58,701 nt of DNA, from contig NZ_LT800499.1 in assembly GCF_900166625.1 (NCBI RefSeq), positions 2,974,772 to 3,033,472 of the forward strand, read 5' to 3'. The DNA comes from Halobacillus massiliensis. GTDB taxonomy: Bacteria; Bacillota; Bacilli; Bacillales; Halobacillaceae. Under the pieces are notes generated by a model. It saw only the letters and a list, made by a program, of their open reading frames with translations. It was not told where the DNA came from and searched no databases. The translations under genes and the position numbers were made by a program. Shown in pieces: positions 15,789-23,180 of this stretch. Position 1 is the first letter of the stretch; each line of letters begins with the position of its first letter.

Positions 15789-17168
15789 ATGTTAAAACTA
15801 CAGCCGGCCAAACTTCCACGAGCTTCAGAAGCATCTGTCATTATATTAATAGTGCTGGCCGTAATCAGCTACTGCATTATCGGGCTTGAACTTGTTCCTC
15901 ACATTCCGATTTTAATGAGTATATTTTTAGTGTCAGCTTATGGATTACTAAAGAGAATTCCTTTTCAAACTCTTCAGAACGGAATGATAAAAGGGGCAGA
16001 GACTGGCTTAGGAGCTGTCCTGCTGTTTTTCCTTATCGGTATTTTAATTTCAAGCTGGATGGCCAGTGGAACAATTCCTGTTCTCATGAATACAGCCTTT
16101 GCATTGGCTGGAAGTCCTTGGTTTTATGCGATTACTTTTACGATCACTGCCATCATTGGAGTCTCCTTAGGAAGCTCATTTACCACGGCAGCAACTGTCG
16201 GGGTAGCTATGCTTGGTGTCGCTGAATCAGCCGACTTCTCACTAGCAATCACAGCTGGTGCGGTCGTATCAGGGGCCTTTTTTGGAGACAAAATGTCCCC
16301 ATTATCAGATACGACTAACCTGGCTTCTACTGTTGTTAAAGTGGACTTATTTGATCATATAAAAAATATGATGTGGACGACTATTCCTGCTTTCGTTCTC
16401 AGCTTTATACTATTTGCCCTTCTATCGCCTTCTGGGGCTGCAAACACTGCTGGGCTTGCTTCCTTCCAGGAAGGACTTAAAGCTTCAGGATTAATGCACT
16501 GGTCCTCGTGGATCCCTTTTATTATTTTAATAATTTTTACGTTAAGCAAGCAGCCGGCTTTCTTATCACTAGCCGTTACAAGTATAGCTGCTACACTAAT
16601 TGCAGGCCTGCACTCCGTTATCCCATGGAGTGAATTGTGGTCTGTATGGTTTGACGGTTTTTCCATTGAAACTGGCAATGAAGCTGTAACAGAAATGTTA
16701 GCTATGGGTGGAATGAATGGAATGTTATTTACAGTCAGCCTTGTAATTTTAGCGCTGGCGTTAGGAGGGCTCTTTTTTACAACGGGCATCATCCCTTCGA
16801 TCCTTGCAAAAGTTCAACATGCGCTGTCCTCTGCTCGTTCAGTCATCCTTTCTACGGCATTAACGGCGATTGGAATCAATGTCTCTATTGGAGAACAATA
16901 CCTTTCCATTTTGCTTACAGGAGAAGCATATCAGGATTTATATGATAAGAATGGGCTGGCTCGTAAAAACTTATCCAGGACTTTGGAGGATGCAGGTACA
17001 GTCATTAATCCGTTGATTCCATGGAGTGTTTGCGGGGTGTTCCTTGCCGATGTTCTAGGGGTTTCTGTACTGAGTTACCTTCCATTTGCATTTTTCTGTC
17101 TGTTTTCTCCTATTTTAACTATATTAGTGGGACTGACAGGCAAAACATTAACTTACAAAAACAGTTAG
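15789..17168 (+). CDS. NhaC-family transporter, probable tyrosine uptake
   Basis: A 459-aa polytopic protein with about 11-12 membrane segments. LGSSFTTAATVGVAMLG and SGAFFGDKMSPLSDTTNLAS (around residue 160) are the NhaC signature, and a second GMNGMLFTVSL segment lies in the C-terminal half. NhaC proteins exchange Na+ for H+ or malate-lactate. The Tyr T-box immediately upstream argues that this paralogue imports tyrosine with sodium or protons, as has been proposed for T-box-linked NhaC proteins in Firmicutes. Substrate is an inference. TAGGGGGA precedes the ATG at 15789. It is followed by a repeat island, not by a clear terminator. Confidence 0.85.
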   Translation: MLKLQPAKLPRASEASVIILIVLAVISYCIIGLELVPHIPILMSIFLVSAYGLLKRIPFQTLQNGMIKGAETGLGAVLLFFLIGILISSWMASGTIPVLMNTAFALAGSPWFYAITFTITAIIGVSLGSSFTTAATVGVAMLGVAESADFSLAITAGAVVSGAFFGDKMSPLSDTTNLASTVVKVDLFDHIKNMMWTTIPAFVLSFILFALLSPSGAANTAGLASFQEGLKASGLMHWSSWIPFIILIIFTLSKQPAFLSLAVTSIAATLIAGLHSVIPWSELWSVWFDGFSIETGNEAVTEMLAMGGMNGMLFTVSLVILALALGGLFFTTGIIPSILAKVQHALSSARSVILSTALTAIGINVSIGEQYLSILLTGEAYQDLYDKNGLARKNLSRTLEDAGTVINPLIPWSVCGVFLADVLGVSVLSYLPFAFFCLFSPILTILVGLTGKTLTYKNS

Positions 17169-17244
17169 TCTTAAAGAGGCATACTTCCATATTTGAATCT
17201 CCCTTTTGTTATGGCTGTTTTTTTACTTATGAAGAAAATGGGCT

Positions 17245-17407
17245 GTTCCGTTTATTTCGTTGGAGAAAAGCGGCTGGGAAATAGCTCGCTTTCCGCGGGG
17301 AGCCAATGAGCTAGCTCGTTACACTCGCGGATCTCACCTTGGCTCTATCTCCCTGCTGGAGTCTCGCCATTTCCCCCCCTCTTTACCATTGTTGGAATAA
17401 ACGGAAC
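17245..17407 (+). repeat. palindromic repeat element, half a (copy 1)
   Basis: A 163-bp element bounded by a perfect 12-bp inverted repeat, GTTCCGTTTATT / AATAAACGGAAC. The inside folds: GGAGCCAA pairs with TTGGCTC, and a GAGCTAGCTC hairpin is present. It is followed by a 50-bp spacer and by half b. It is 38411-38574 repeated. Homology to that copy runs about 20 bp further left (AATGGGCTGTTCC). No coding sequence. Confidence 0.85.
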
Positions 17408-17457
17408 GCTGTAGTTTCATTAACCGCTCTAAAGGAAATAGTCCTCTCTAACTCAAT

Positions 17458-17628
17458 GTTCCGTTACGCCAATAAACATAAAGGGCCAGGGGAAACGGCG
17501 AGACTCCTATGGGAGAAAAGAACAGGGTGAGATCCCGGAGGGCTAAAAGCCCGAGGAAGCTCACCGTTCGCCCATGGAAAGCGAGTTGTTTCCCCAGGCC
17601 CGATTCTCCTTATTCAGGCAAACGGAAC
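17458..17628 (+). repeat. palindromic repeat element, half b (copy 1)
   Basis: A 171-bp element between GTTCCGTT and AACGGAAC. Internal fold: outer stem GGGCCAGGGGAAAC (17483-17496) with GTTTCCCCAGGCCC (17588-17601); side hairpin CTCCTATGGGAG; arm GGTGAG (17526-17531) with CTCACC (17560-17565), tipped by GGGCT/AGCCC. The reverse complement of half a resembles half b, so the pair is an inverted duplication. Together they fill most of the 596-bp gap between the transporter and the MBL gene. Confidence 0.85.
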
Positions 17629-17764
17629 AATAATCCCTAAAACAAAATAGTGTCATAACAAAGCTGCTCTCTAATCTAAAGCCAGGAATTATCCTGGCTT
17701 TTTTGTTTCCAGTGAATAGAACATTTAGTCGTGCTTAAACTAAGTGGTAAAAGGAGGGACTCTC

Positions 17765-18592
17765 ATGGAAGAAAAACCATATGAACCGCTGCAAGACGAA
17801 CACTGGGATATGGAACAGGCAATAGCTGAAGACGTGCTTGAGGACGTCGCTTATTACCGCACATTAATGGTCAATGTAATATTTATCGGTAAACCATATG
17901 AAGAAAAATGGGTCCTCATAGACTGTGGGATCGGCCACTATGCCCAAAGAATAATAGAAGCTGCTAAAAAACGTTACGGAGATGTTCCACCCTCTGCCAT
18001 TATCCTTACTCATGGACATTTTGACCATGTAGGATCAGCAAAGAAGCTGGCCAAATACTGGGATGTTCCCATTTATGCACATGAAAAAGAAATGGATTAC
18101 CTGATTGGTGAAAGATCTTATCCAGTTGGTAATTCGACCATTGGCGGCGGATTAATATCTGTTCTTTCTCCCTTCTTCCCAACTACACCTCCAAACTTAA
18201 AAAAGTGGGTAGAGCCTTTACCAGCGGATGGTTCTGTGCCTTTTTTAGAAAAATGGCGGTATATTCATACACCAGGACATACGCCGGGCCATATTTCACT
18301 CTTTAGAGACAGTGATCGAACGATGGTTAGCGGAGATGCCTTCATTACAGTGAAACAGGAATCCAGCCTGGCCGTATTTATTCAGCATCAGCACGTCCAC
18401 GGGCCTCCTGCATATTTCACTCACAACTGGCCGGAAGCCGAGCAGTCTGTTAAAAAACTGGCAGCATTAAACCCAACAACGGCTATAACCGGCCATGGGC
18501 TGCCTATGAGTGGGGAAGACCTGCAGAATCAGCTGAGCGACTTAGCTCATAATTTTAAAGAACTTGCCATTCCCAAAGATCACTACCATTAA
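17765..18592 (+). CDS. metallo-beta-lactamase-fold hydrolase
   Basis: A 275-aa MBL-fold protein. LTHGHFDHVGSAKKLA has the HxHxDH motif (83-88). HTPGHTPGHISLF gives the third histidine. SGDAF gives the bridging aspartate, and ITGHGLPMSG the last histidine. The set is a complete binuclear zinc site of the glyoxalase II/lactonase type. The substrate is not predictable. The start at 17765 is chosen because AAAGGAGGG lies 7 nt upstream; a GTG at 17744 sits before this ribosome site. It is monocistronic, and its terminator was split by the IS element. Confidence 0.85.
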   Translation: MEEKPYEPLQDEHWDMEQAIAEDVLEDVAYYRTLMVNVIFIGKPYEEKWVLIDCGIGHYAQRIIEAAKKRYGDVPPSAIILTHGHFDHVGSAKKLAKYWDVPIYAHEKEMDYLIGERSYPVGNSTIGGGLISVLSPFFPTTPPNLKKWVEPLPADGSVPFLEKWRYIHTPGHTPGHISLFRDSDRTMVSGDAFITVKQESSLAVFIQHQHVHGPPAYFTHNWPEAEQSVKKLAALNPTTAITGHGLPMSGEDLQNQLSDLAHNFKELAIPKDHYH

Positions 18593-18594
18593 TG

Positions 18595-18603
18595 AAAGCA
18601 GGC
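18595..18603. terminator. left arm of terminator split by IS
   Basis: AAAGCAGGC (18595-18603) is the exact reverse complement of GCCTGCTTT at 20090-20098. Without the IS and one TTA duplicate, the two would form a 9-bp hairpin with a 5-nt loop, TTTAC, and a T8 tail. It originally separated the convergent MBL and BtuF-like genes. Confidence 0.75.
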
Positions 18604-18614
18604 TTTAGGTAGTG

Positions 18615-18659
18615 CACCCCGGAAGTTAGAGTTAAAAATCTAACTTCCGGGGTGTTTTT
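18615..18659 (+). terminator. terminator hairpin inside IS left end
   Basis: A 16-bp perfect stem, CACCCCGGAAGTTAGA with TCTAACTTCCGGGGTG (ending 18654), has loop GTTAAAAA and is followed by TTTTT. Its left arm is the IS inverted repeat itself. It lies just before the transposase start and would block transcription entering from outside. Confidence 0.8.
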
Positions 18660-18661
18660 GT

Positions 18662-19225
18662 ATGACAAAATATAGTGAGAAATTTAAATTACAGGTAGTA
18701 ACGGAGTATCTTCAAGGTCATCTAGGGTACGCTTTATTAGCTAAGAAGCACTCAATCCCTAGTGATGTGCAAATTTTACGATGGGTTCGAGCTTATCAAG
18801 CATTCGGAGAAGAAGGTTTAAAAAGGAAGCGTTCGAAACAAGTCTACCCTGTCCAATTCAAGCTGAATGTATTAAACTTTATGAAACAGACAGGCGCTTC
18901 TCATCAGGAGACTGCGATTGCCTTCCAATTGAACAACCCGACGTTAATTGCGAACTGGTCCAATACATTTCGGAAGGAAGGGATCGAAGGCCTCCAAGAA
19001 AAAGCGAAAGGACGGCCTTCTATGTCAAAAAAACCTAAGAAAAAGTTAACCCAATCAGATAAGGGATTCACTCGTGAAGAACAATTAGAACGTGAAAATG
19101 AACTTCTACGTTTAGAGAATTCCTATCTAAAAAAGTTAAAAGCTTTTCAGGAGAATCCAAATGCCTATCTCGAAAAGCACAAACAGCACTGGTATTCGAA
19201 CTCAAAAAAGAAGGATTCAAATTAA
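18662..19225 (+). CDS. IS150-like transposase OrfA
   Basis: A 187-aa DNA-binding half of the transposase. It has two helix-turn-helix repeats: KYSEKFKLQVVTEYLQGH..., and a second from about residue 60 (VQFKLNVLNFMKQTGASHQE). A leucine-zipper-like C-terminal part follows (EEQLERENELLRLENSYLKKL). It starts 2 nt after the terminator hairpin of the IS left end. No strong ribosome site is visible before the ATG at 18662, in line with low transposase expression. Confidence 0.9.
   Translation: MTKYSEKFKLQVVTEYLQGHLGYALLAKKHSIPSDVQILRWVRAYQAFGEEGLKRKRSKQVYPVQFKLNVLNFMKQTGASHQETAIAFQLNNPTLIANWSNTFRKEGIEGLQEKAKGRPSMSKKPKKKLTQSDKGFTREEQLERENELLRLENSYLKKLKAFQENPNAYLEKHKQHWYSNSKKKDSN
19204..19210 (+). 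other. -1 ribosomal frameshift site
   Basis: The heptamer A-AAA-AAG lies in the orfA frame (AAA at 19205-19207, AAG at 19208-19210). A -1 slip enters the orfB frame, which is open here and reads ELKKEGFKLKDALRRV before the conserved core. This gives the OrfAB transposase. Confidence 0.85.
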
Positions 19226-19242
19226 AAGATGCCTTACGAAGA

Positions 19243-20055
19243 GTGGACATCCCTGAAGCCACTTATCATTACCAGAGAAAGCAGTTCAAAAAGGAAGATC
19301 CAAATAAAGAGTGGAAAGAAAGGATTACGAACCTCTTCCATAAGCACAACGGAACGTATGGCTATCGCCGCATTTCCTTCGAACTCAGAAACCAAGGGTA
19401 TATGATCAACCATAAAAAAGTTCAACGGATAATGAGTGAACTCGAATTGAAATGTGAAAAATTCACCCGTAAATCCAGATATAAATCGTACAAAGGTACG
19501 GTCGGAAAAGTGGCTGGTAATCGATTAAAACGCAGGTTCCATACCCCAATCCGTCTCCAAAAATTAGTCACCGATGTGACTGAATTTAAATGTACAGGAA
19601 ATGAGAAACTTTATTTAAGCCCAATTATGGACTTATTTAATAAAGAAGTTGTCTCTTTTGGCATTTCCAAACGGCCAACCCTGAACTTTGTTTTAAAGCC
19701 GTTGAAGGAAGCATTGGAAACCATTCAAAAGGAAGCCGAATACCGGACAACCATCCACTCTGATCAAGGCTGGCATTATCAACACAACACATGGGTGAAA
19801 ACATTAAAGAAACATCACATCTTTCAAAGTATGTCCAGGAAAGCAAACTGCGCAGATAATGCGGCCATGGAGAATTTTTTTGGGATTCTCAAACAAGAAA
19901 TGTATTACGGAGAAGAACTGATTTCTTATGAAGCACTTAAAAAAAGAAAACTCGAGGTCTATGTGGACTACTATAATCATGAACGCGTCAAAGAAAAATT
20001 GGCTGGGTTAAGTCCCATACAATACCGAACTCAAACCAGCCAACCAGCTGCATAA
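19243..20055 (+). CDS. IS150-like transposase OrfB (DDE)
   Basis: The catalytic part, 270 aa from a GTG at 19243; the true product is the OrfAB fusion entering this frame at 19204. An HTH_21-type segment, HNGTYGYRRISFELRNQGY, precedes the rve core. Catalytic residues are Asp in TDVTEF, Asp in HSDQG and Glu in NAAMENFFG, all present. The end, YYNHERVKEKLAGLSPIQYR, is the usual IS3 C terminus. The frame is complete and undamaged. Confidence 0.9.
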   Translation: MDIPEATYHYQRKQFKKEDPNKEWKERITNLFHKHNGTYGYRRISFELRNQGYMINHKKVQRIMSELELKCEKFTRKSRYKSYKGTVGKVAGNRLKRRFHTPIRLQKLVTDVTEFKCTGNEKLYLSPIMDLFNKEVVSFGISKRPTLNFVLKPLKEALETIQKEAEYRTTIHSDQGWHYQHNTWVKTLKKHHIFQSMSRKANCADNAAMENFFGILKQEMYYGEELISYEALKKRKLEVYVDYYNHERVKEKLAGLSPIQYRTQTSQPAA

Positions 20056-20101
20056 TAAAAACTCTAACTTTTAGGGGTCACTACCTTACGCCTGCTTTTT
20101 T

Positions 20102-20920
20102 TTATTTTAAATTCAATAAAGTGTCGAGCTTTTCCAGCCCTTGAAGAAGTCTTGGGCTGGGCCGGCAGTATAGGGATTCTTCCAGAACATGAATTTTCCC
20201 CTTTTGGATCGCTTTCATTTCATTCCAGCCCGGACGCTTTTTAAGTAGTTCCGGCCTCATTTTATCTTCCTTTACTCCAACCCATACCATACATATATGA
20301 TCAGGGTCGGCTTTTCGAACATCCTCCCATTCCATTTGGAGGCTGGCCTCCCGCCTGTCGGCAAAGATATTCTGTCCTCCTGCTAGAGCGGTGATTTCGG
20401 TTAGCCAATTCCCGCCGCCAGGAGTAAATATCGGCTTTGGCCACCATTCCCAATACAGAGAAGGTGCTGCTCCTTCCCCCCTGTTTTTTTCTTTATATTT
20501 TTCAAGTTCTTTTAGAAAAAGATCAGCTTTTAGTTTTCCCAGCTCTTTATAACCTAATGCTTCCCCTGTTTTTATAATGTCTTCTGCAATTTCATTTAAC
20601 GTACCAGGGTTTAAAATGATATAAGGAATTCCCCGCTCCTCAAGCCCCTTAATGTTTGCTTCCATTCCCGGCACAGATAAAGAAGCAAGCACCAGGTCTG
20701 GTTGAAGCTCCTCTACTTTTTCTATATCAATTGACAGGTCCGGCCCAAGCTGTGGGAGTTCCTTAACTGTCTCCGGATAATCAGAATAATTGTCGACACC
20801 AATCAACAACTCATCAAGCTCAAGATAGGCCACAATCTCAGTGTTACTCGGGCAAATCGACACTATTCGAATAAGACCACCCCTTTTTTCAGAATCCTCT
20901 GATGTTTCAATTTTAATCAT
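20102..20920 (-). CDS. BtuF-like periplasmic-binding-fold protein
   Basis: A protein of up to 272 aa with the Fe3+/cobalamin substrate-binding fold (PF01497 type): RIVSICPSNTEIVAYL, QPDLVLASLS, then a long central helix and EITALAGGQNIFA. No signal peptide or lipobox is present and no ABC partner genes are near, so it is probably cytoplasmic and of unknown ligand. The start is doubtful. A TATAAT box overlaps the ATG at 20920, and AAAAAAGGGG lies inside the first 15 codons, 7 nt before an ATT codon at 20872. That ATT start would give the usual family N terminus (IRIVSICPSN). Confidence 0.75.
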   Translation of the reverse strand: MIKIETSEDSEKRGGLIRIVSICPSNTEIVAYLELDELLIGVDNYSDYPETVKELPQLGPDLSIDIEKVEELQPDLVLASLSVPGMEANIKGLEERGIPYIILNPGTLNEIAEDIIKTGEALGYKELGKLKADLFLKELEKYKEKNRGEGAAPSLYWEWWPKPIFTPGGGNWLTEITALAGGQNIFADRREASLQMEWEDVRKADPDHICMVWVGVKEDKMRPELLKKRPGWNEMKAIQKGKIHVLEESLYCRPSPRLLQGLEKLDTLLNLK

Positions 20921-20966
20921 TATAGCTTATATTTAGATTAGGAAAAAGATAGAAAGGGTGAACCGT

Positions 20967-21791
20967 GTGCCATCCGTATTATACAGCTCTTCTAGAGGTT
21001 TAGTTGAATACTCTTATGAAGGAAAAGGCCCTGTAATTTTATTATTAAAGGGCGGTCACTCCAGCCGCCGTACTGATTTCTCACATAGCAGTTTAATCTT
21101 TGAAGGATATACCCTTCTAACCATCTCACGCCCTGGTTATGATCAAACAGAAGTTTCTGCCGGAAGAAGTGCAGAAGAGTTCTCTGATACGGTTATTGAG
21201 ATTTTAGATCACTTAAATATTGATAAAGTCAGTGTTATTGCCATTTCTGCTGCAGGTCCTACGGGGATTGCTCTATCGGTATGTCACCCTGACCGTGTAG
21301 AAAAATTAATTATGGAAGCAGCCTTGACTACTACGTGGGATGATCAGTTAAAAAGAACCGCCAAAAGATTGTTTGGTCGAAATGAGAAAATGGTATGGGC
21401 AAGCTTGCGGCTTCTTTTAAAACTCTCGCCTAATTATGCTATTAAACAGCTGATTCAATGGCTTTCAACTGACTCAGCTGATGATTTTATAGCTGGACTT
21501 ACACCTAATGATCGCCGGTTTATTTCTGATATAATCATGACTTCAAGTTCGGGTAAGGGCTTTCTTTTAGATTTAGAGCATCGAGTTCCGGATCTTCGTG
21601 AAGTAAAAGTGCCGGTCCTTGGAATGTATGCTCAAAAAGATAAAAGTGTTGCCTACTCAAACGCTACATTTTTGCAGTCTAATGTGCCGCAGTGTGAGAT
21701 TTACGATGTACCTTCCAACAGCCATCTTATTTGGATAGGGACACAGGCCCCGCAAGTGTGGAATAAACGTCTTGAATTTTTAAATCAATAA
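20967..21791 (+). CDS. alpha/beta hydrolase
   Basis: A 274-aa alpha/beta-hydrolase-fold protein. The nucleophile elbow is IAISAAG (Ser94), with Ala in place of the usual first Gly. The acid is probably Asp in YAQKDKSV and the base His in SNSHLIW. An oxyanion region around LLKGGHSS precedes a TISRPGYDQ segment typical of peroxidase/epoxide-hydrolase-like members. No lid insertion of note. The start is a GTG at 20967: AGAAAGG is 9 nt before it, whereas the GTG at 20958 abuts the ribosome site. It is followed within 25 bp by the next gene, so the two probably form an operon. Confidence 0.8.
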   Translation: MPSVLYSSSRGLVEYSYEGKGPVILLLKGGHSSRRTDFSHSSLIFEGYTLLTISRPGYDQTEVSAGRSAEEFSDTVIEILDHLNIDKVSVIAISAAGPTGIALSVCHPDRVEKLIMEAALTTTWDDQLKRTAKRLFGRNEKMVWASLRLLLKLSPNYAIKQLIQWLSTDSADDFIAGLTPNDRRFISDIIMTSSSGKGFLLDLEHRVPDLREVKVPVLGMYAQKDKSVAYSNATFLQSNVPQCEIYDVPSNSHLIWIGTQAPQVWNKRLEFLNQ

Positions 21792-21813
21792 TACTGATAG
21801 AGGAGGAAAGGAC

Positions 21814-22671
21814 TTGAATGTCATCCAGATCTCTCACTATAAAAGTGAATTTCTTGCGTTTTACCGTTTCGCCCAACACCTTGATTCAGAAGATCAGGAG
21901 CTTTTCAACTTGTGGAAAACACATTATGGATTTAACCCGTATTTAAAAGAGGATCCGAAGAACCAGCTGGCAAAAGAGATGATCAAGCGGGCTTTCCCGA
22001 AATACTCAACGATTCTTTCACAAATAGAAAGTTTTGAACCTGATTTTGGAATGGTGAGACGCTATGTGTCTTTAGTCCAGGATGAATTAAAGAGTTATGA
22101 GCCTCTGCATTTATCCGTTGTCTTTTTTATTGGTGATTTTGATACCGATGCATTTATAGAAAAAGCGACAAGTGAATCATATATTCTATATTTTCCGATT
22201 GAAAAACCGTGGCAGGATGTCCACCTTGTCCAGGAATTGGCAAAAGTGGTTTATTTAAATCAGACGAAAGCGAATCCATATCCACCCAAAAACATTGCAC
22301 ACGCCATCTTTATTGAAGGGTTGTCCCTACATACAGCTGTTAAGACAACTGCAGCTGAATTTAAGACAATGGCCCTGTATCCATGGATGTCTTCGTGTAA
22401 TAAAGAGCCTAATCGGATTATGATCAACCTTCTCCCTCATATGAGACGGACTGATTATAAAGCTCTTTATTCCTTTACAAAAGGAACCGGTGCTTCAGGT
22501 TATTTAAATGAAGCAAGCTTTGCGGGCTGGAATGTCATTCACCATTTATTAAATAATGAGGACACCTTATCAGAGCTTGTTAAGACACCCGAAGAAAACA
22601 TTACTGGATTAGTGGAAAGAACCCTTCATCGGGTGATTGAAGAATCAACTTATATTTCTTCAAAAGAGTAG
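21814..22671 (+). CDS. DUF2268-like protein lacking HExxH
   Basis: A 285-aa soluble protein with the general layout of the DUF2268 (YjaZ) putative metallopeptidases: an N-terminal helical half, then VQELAKVVYLNQ and IFIEGLSLHTA where active relatives have HExxH and an EGLAE-type motif. Neither metal-ligand histidine is present in the first motif, so peptidase activity is unlikely. Family placement is tentative. The start is TTG at 21814, placed by GAGGAGGAAAGGAC. It follows the hydrolase gene by 22 bp, probably co-transcribed. Confidence 0.55.
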   Translation: MNVIQISHYKSEFLAFYRFAQHLDSEDQELFNLWKTHYGFNPYLKEDPKNQLAKEMIKRAFPKYSTILSQIESFEPDFGMVRRYVSLVQDELKSYEPLHLSVVFFIGDFDTDAFIEKATSESYILYFPIEKPWQDVHLVQELAKVVYLNQTKANPYPPKNIAHAIFIEGLSLHTAVKTTAAEFKTMALYPWMSSCNKEPNRIMINLLPHMRRTDYKALYSFTKGTGASGYLNEASFAGWNVIHHLLNNEDTLSELVKTPEENITGLVERTLHRVIEESTYISSKE

Positions 22672-22673
22672 GT

Positions 22674-22701
22674 TTGCATTTTATATTATTTCTGATATAA
22701 T
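22674..22701 (+). promoter_or_regulatory. sigma-A promoter of first csp gene
   Basis: TTGCAT (22674-22679), a 16-bp spacer and TATAAT (22696-22701). The start site would fall at about 22708, just at the conserved TTATTGTTGTTCG element. Confidence 0.75.
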
Positions 22702-22709
22702 AAAGTTAA

Positions 22710-22828
22710 TTATTGTTGTTCGTTAAGATTCATAACAGAGAAGGTAGCGTTATGTGAGTTCGTCTTGATTGAATATGAAGAGCAAGAATAGTAATACAAT
22801 GTGGGGAAAGTCCCACGCAGGAGGTATT
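22710..22828 (+). promoter_or_regulatory. csp leader 1, cold-shock type 5' UTR
   Basis: A long untranslated leader with two blocks shared with the second csp gene: TTATTGTTGTTCG at the transcript start (22710-22722) and a 53-nt block (22776-22828). The latter holds GAAGAGCAAGAATAGTAATA, a small hairpin GTGGG-n5-TCCCAC and the AGGAGGT ribosome site. Bases between the blocks differ, so the blocks appear selected. Confidence 0.75.
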
Positions 22829-22832
22829 CTAC

Positions 22833-23033
22833 ATGGTAGAAGGTACAGTTAAATGGTTTAATGCAGAAAAAGGTTTCGGTTTCATCGAGGTTGAAGGTCA
22901 AGACGACGTATTCGTTCACTTCTCTGCTATCCAAGAAGAAGGTTTCAAAAGCCTTGAAGAAGGTCAAGCAGTAAACTTCGAAATTCAAGAAGGTCAACGC
23001 GGACCTCAAGCTGCTAACGTTACAAAAGCATAA
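22833..23033 (+). CDS. csp: cold-shock protein, first copy
   Basis: A 66-aa CspA-family single-stranded nucleic-acid-binding protein, one OB fold. RNP1 is KGFGFIEV and RNP2 is VFVHFSA. It is an RNA chaperone, induced on cold shock and in stationary phase in B. subtilis relatives. AGGAGGTATTCTAC precedes the ATG. It differs from the second copy at only two residues (QAVNFE here, QVVSFE there), which indicates a recent tandem duplication or gene conversion. It has its own promoter and terminator. Confidence 0.95.
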   Translation: MVEGTVKWFNAEKGFGFIEVEGQDDVFVHFSAIQEEGFKSLEEGQAVNFEIQEGQRGPQAANVTKA

Positions 23034-23046
23034 TTGATGTCTCTTT

Positions 23047-23080
23047 AAAAGGGCTCCCCTAGTGGGAGCTCTTTTATTTT
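23047..23080 (+). terminator. terminator of csp copy 1
   Basis: AAAAGGGCTCCC pairs with GGGAGCTCTTTT with one wobble, with a short loop and a T-rich tail. Confidence 0.8.
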
Positions 23081-23180
23081 ATATATAGTAAGTAGATTAT
23101 TCGATGTAAAACGACAAAACTTTCAAGCTTTTTGAGCCAATTTATTGGTAAAAGACGTATCAATTTAAAATCTGATCTGT

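Larger units (their letters stand above)
18608..20085 (+). mobile_element. IS3-family element, IS150-like
   Basis: A 1478-bp insertion sequence. The left end GGTAGTGCACCCC and the reverse complement of the right end, GGTAGTGACCCC, are imperfect inverted repeats that continue to AAGTTAGAGTT. TTA at 18605-18607 and at 20086-20088 is the 3-bp target duplication typical of the IS150 group. It carries orfA and orfB joined by an A-AAA-AAG slippery site. The DDE triad is intact, so it may still be active. Confidence 0.9.

Noticed and set aside
15789-17168. Plain Na+/H+ antiporter as the call for the NhaC-family gene
   Set aside because: The tyrosine T-box in front of it makes amino acid transport the better supported role.
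17339-17530. Short frames inside the repeat island at 17 kb
   Set aside because: They run through the palindromic repeats, are not kept in copy 2 and lack ribosome sites.
20102-20920. Cobalamin uptake role for the BtuF-like protein
   Set aside because: There is no signal peptide, lipobox, ABC partner or cobalamin riboswitch nearby, so only the fold is called.
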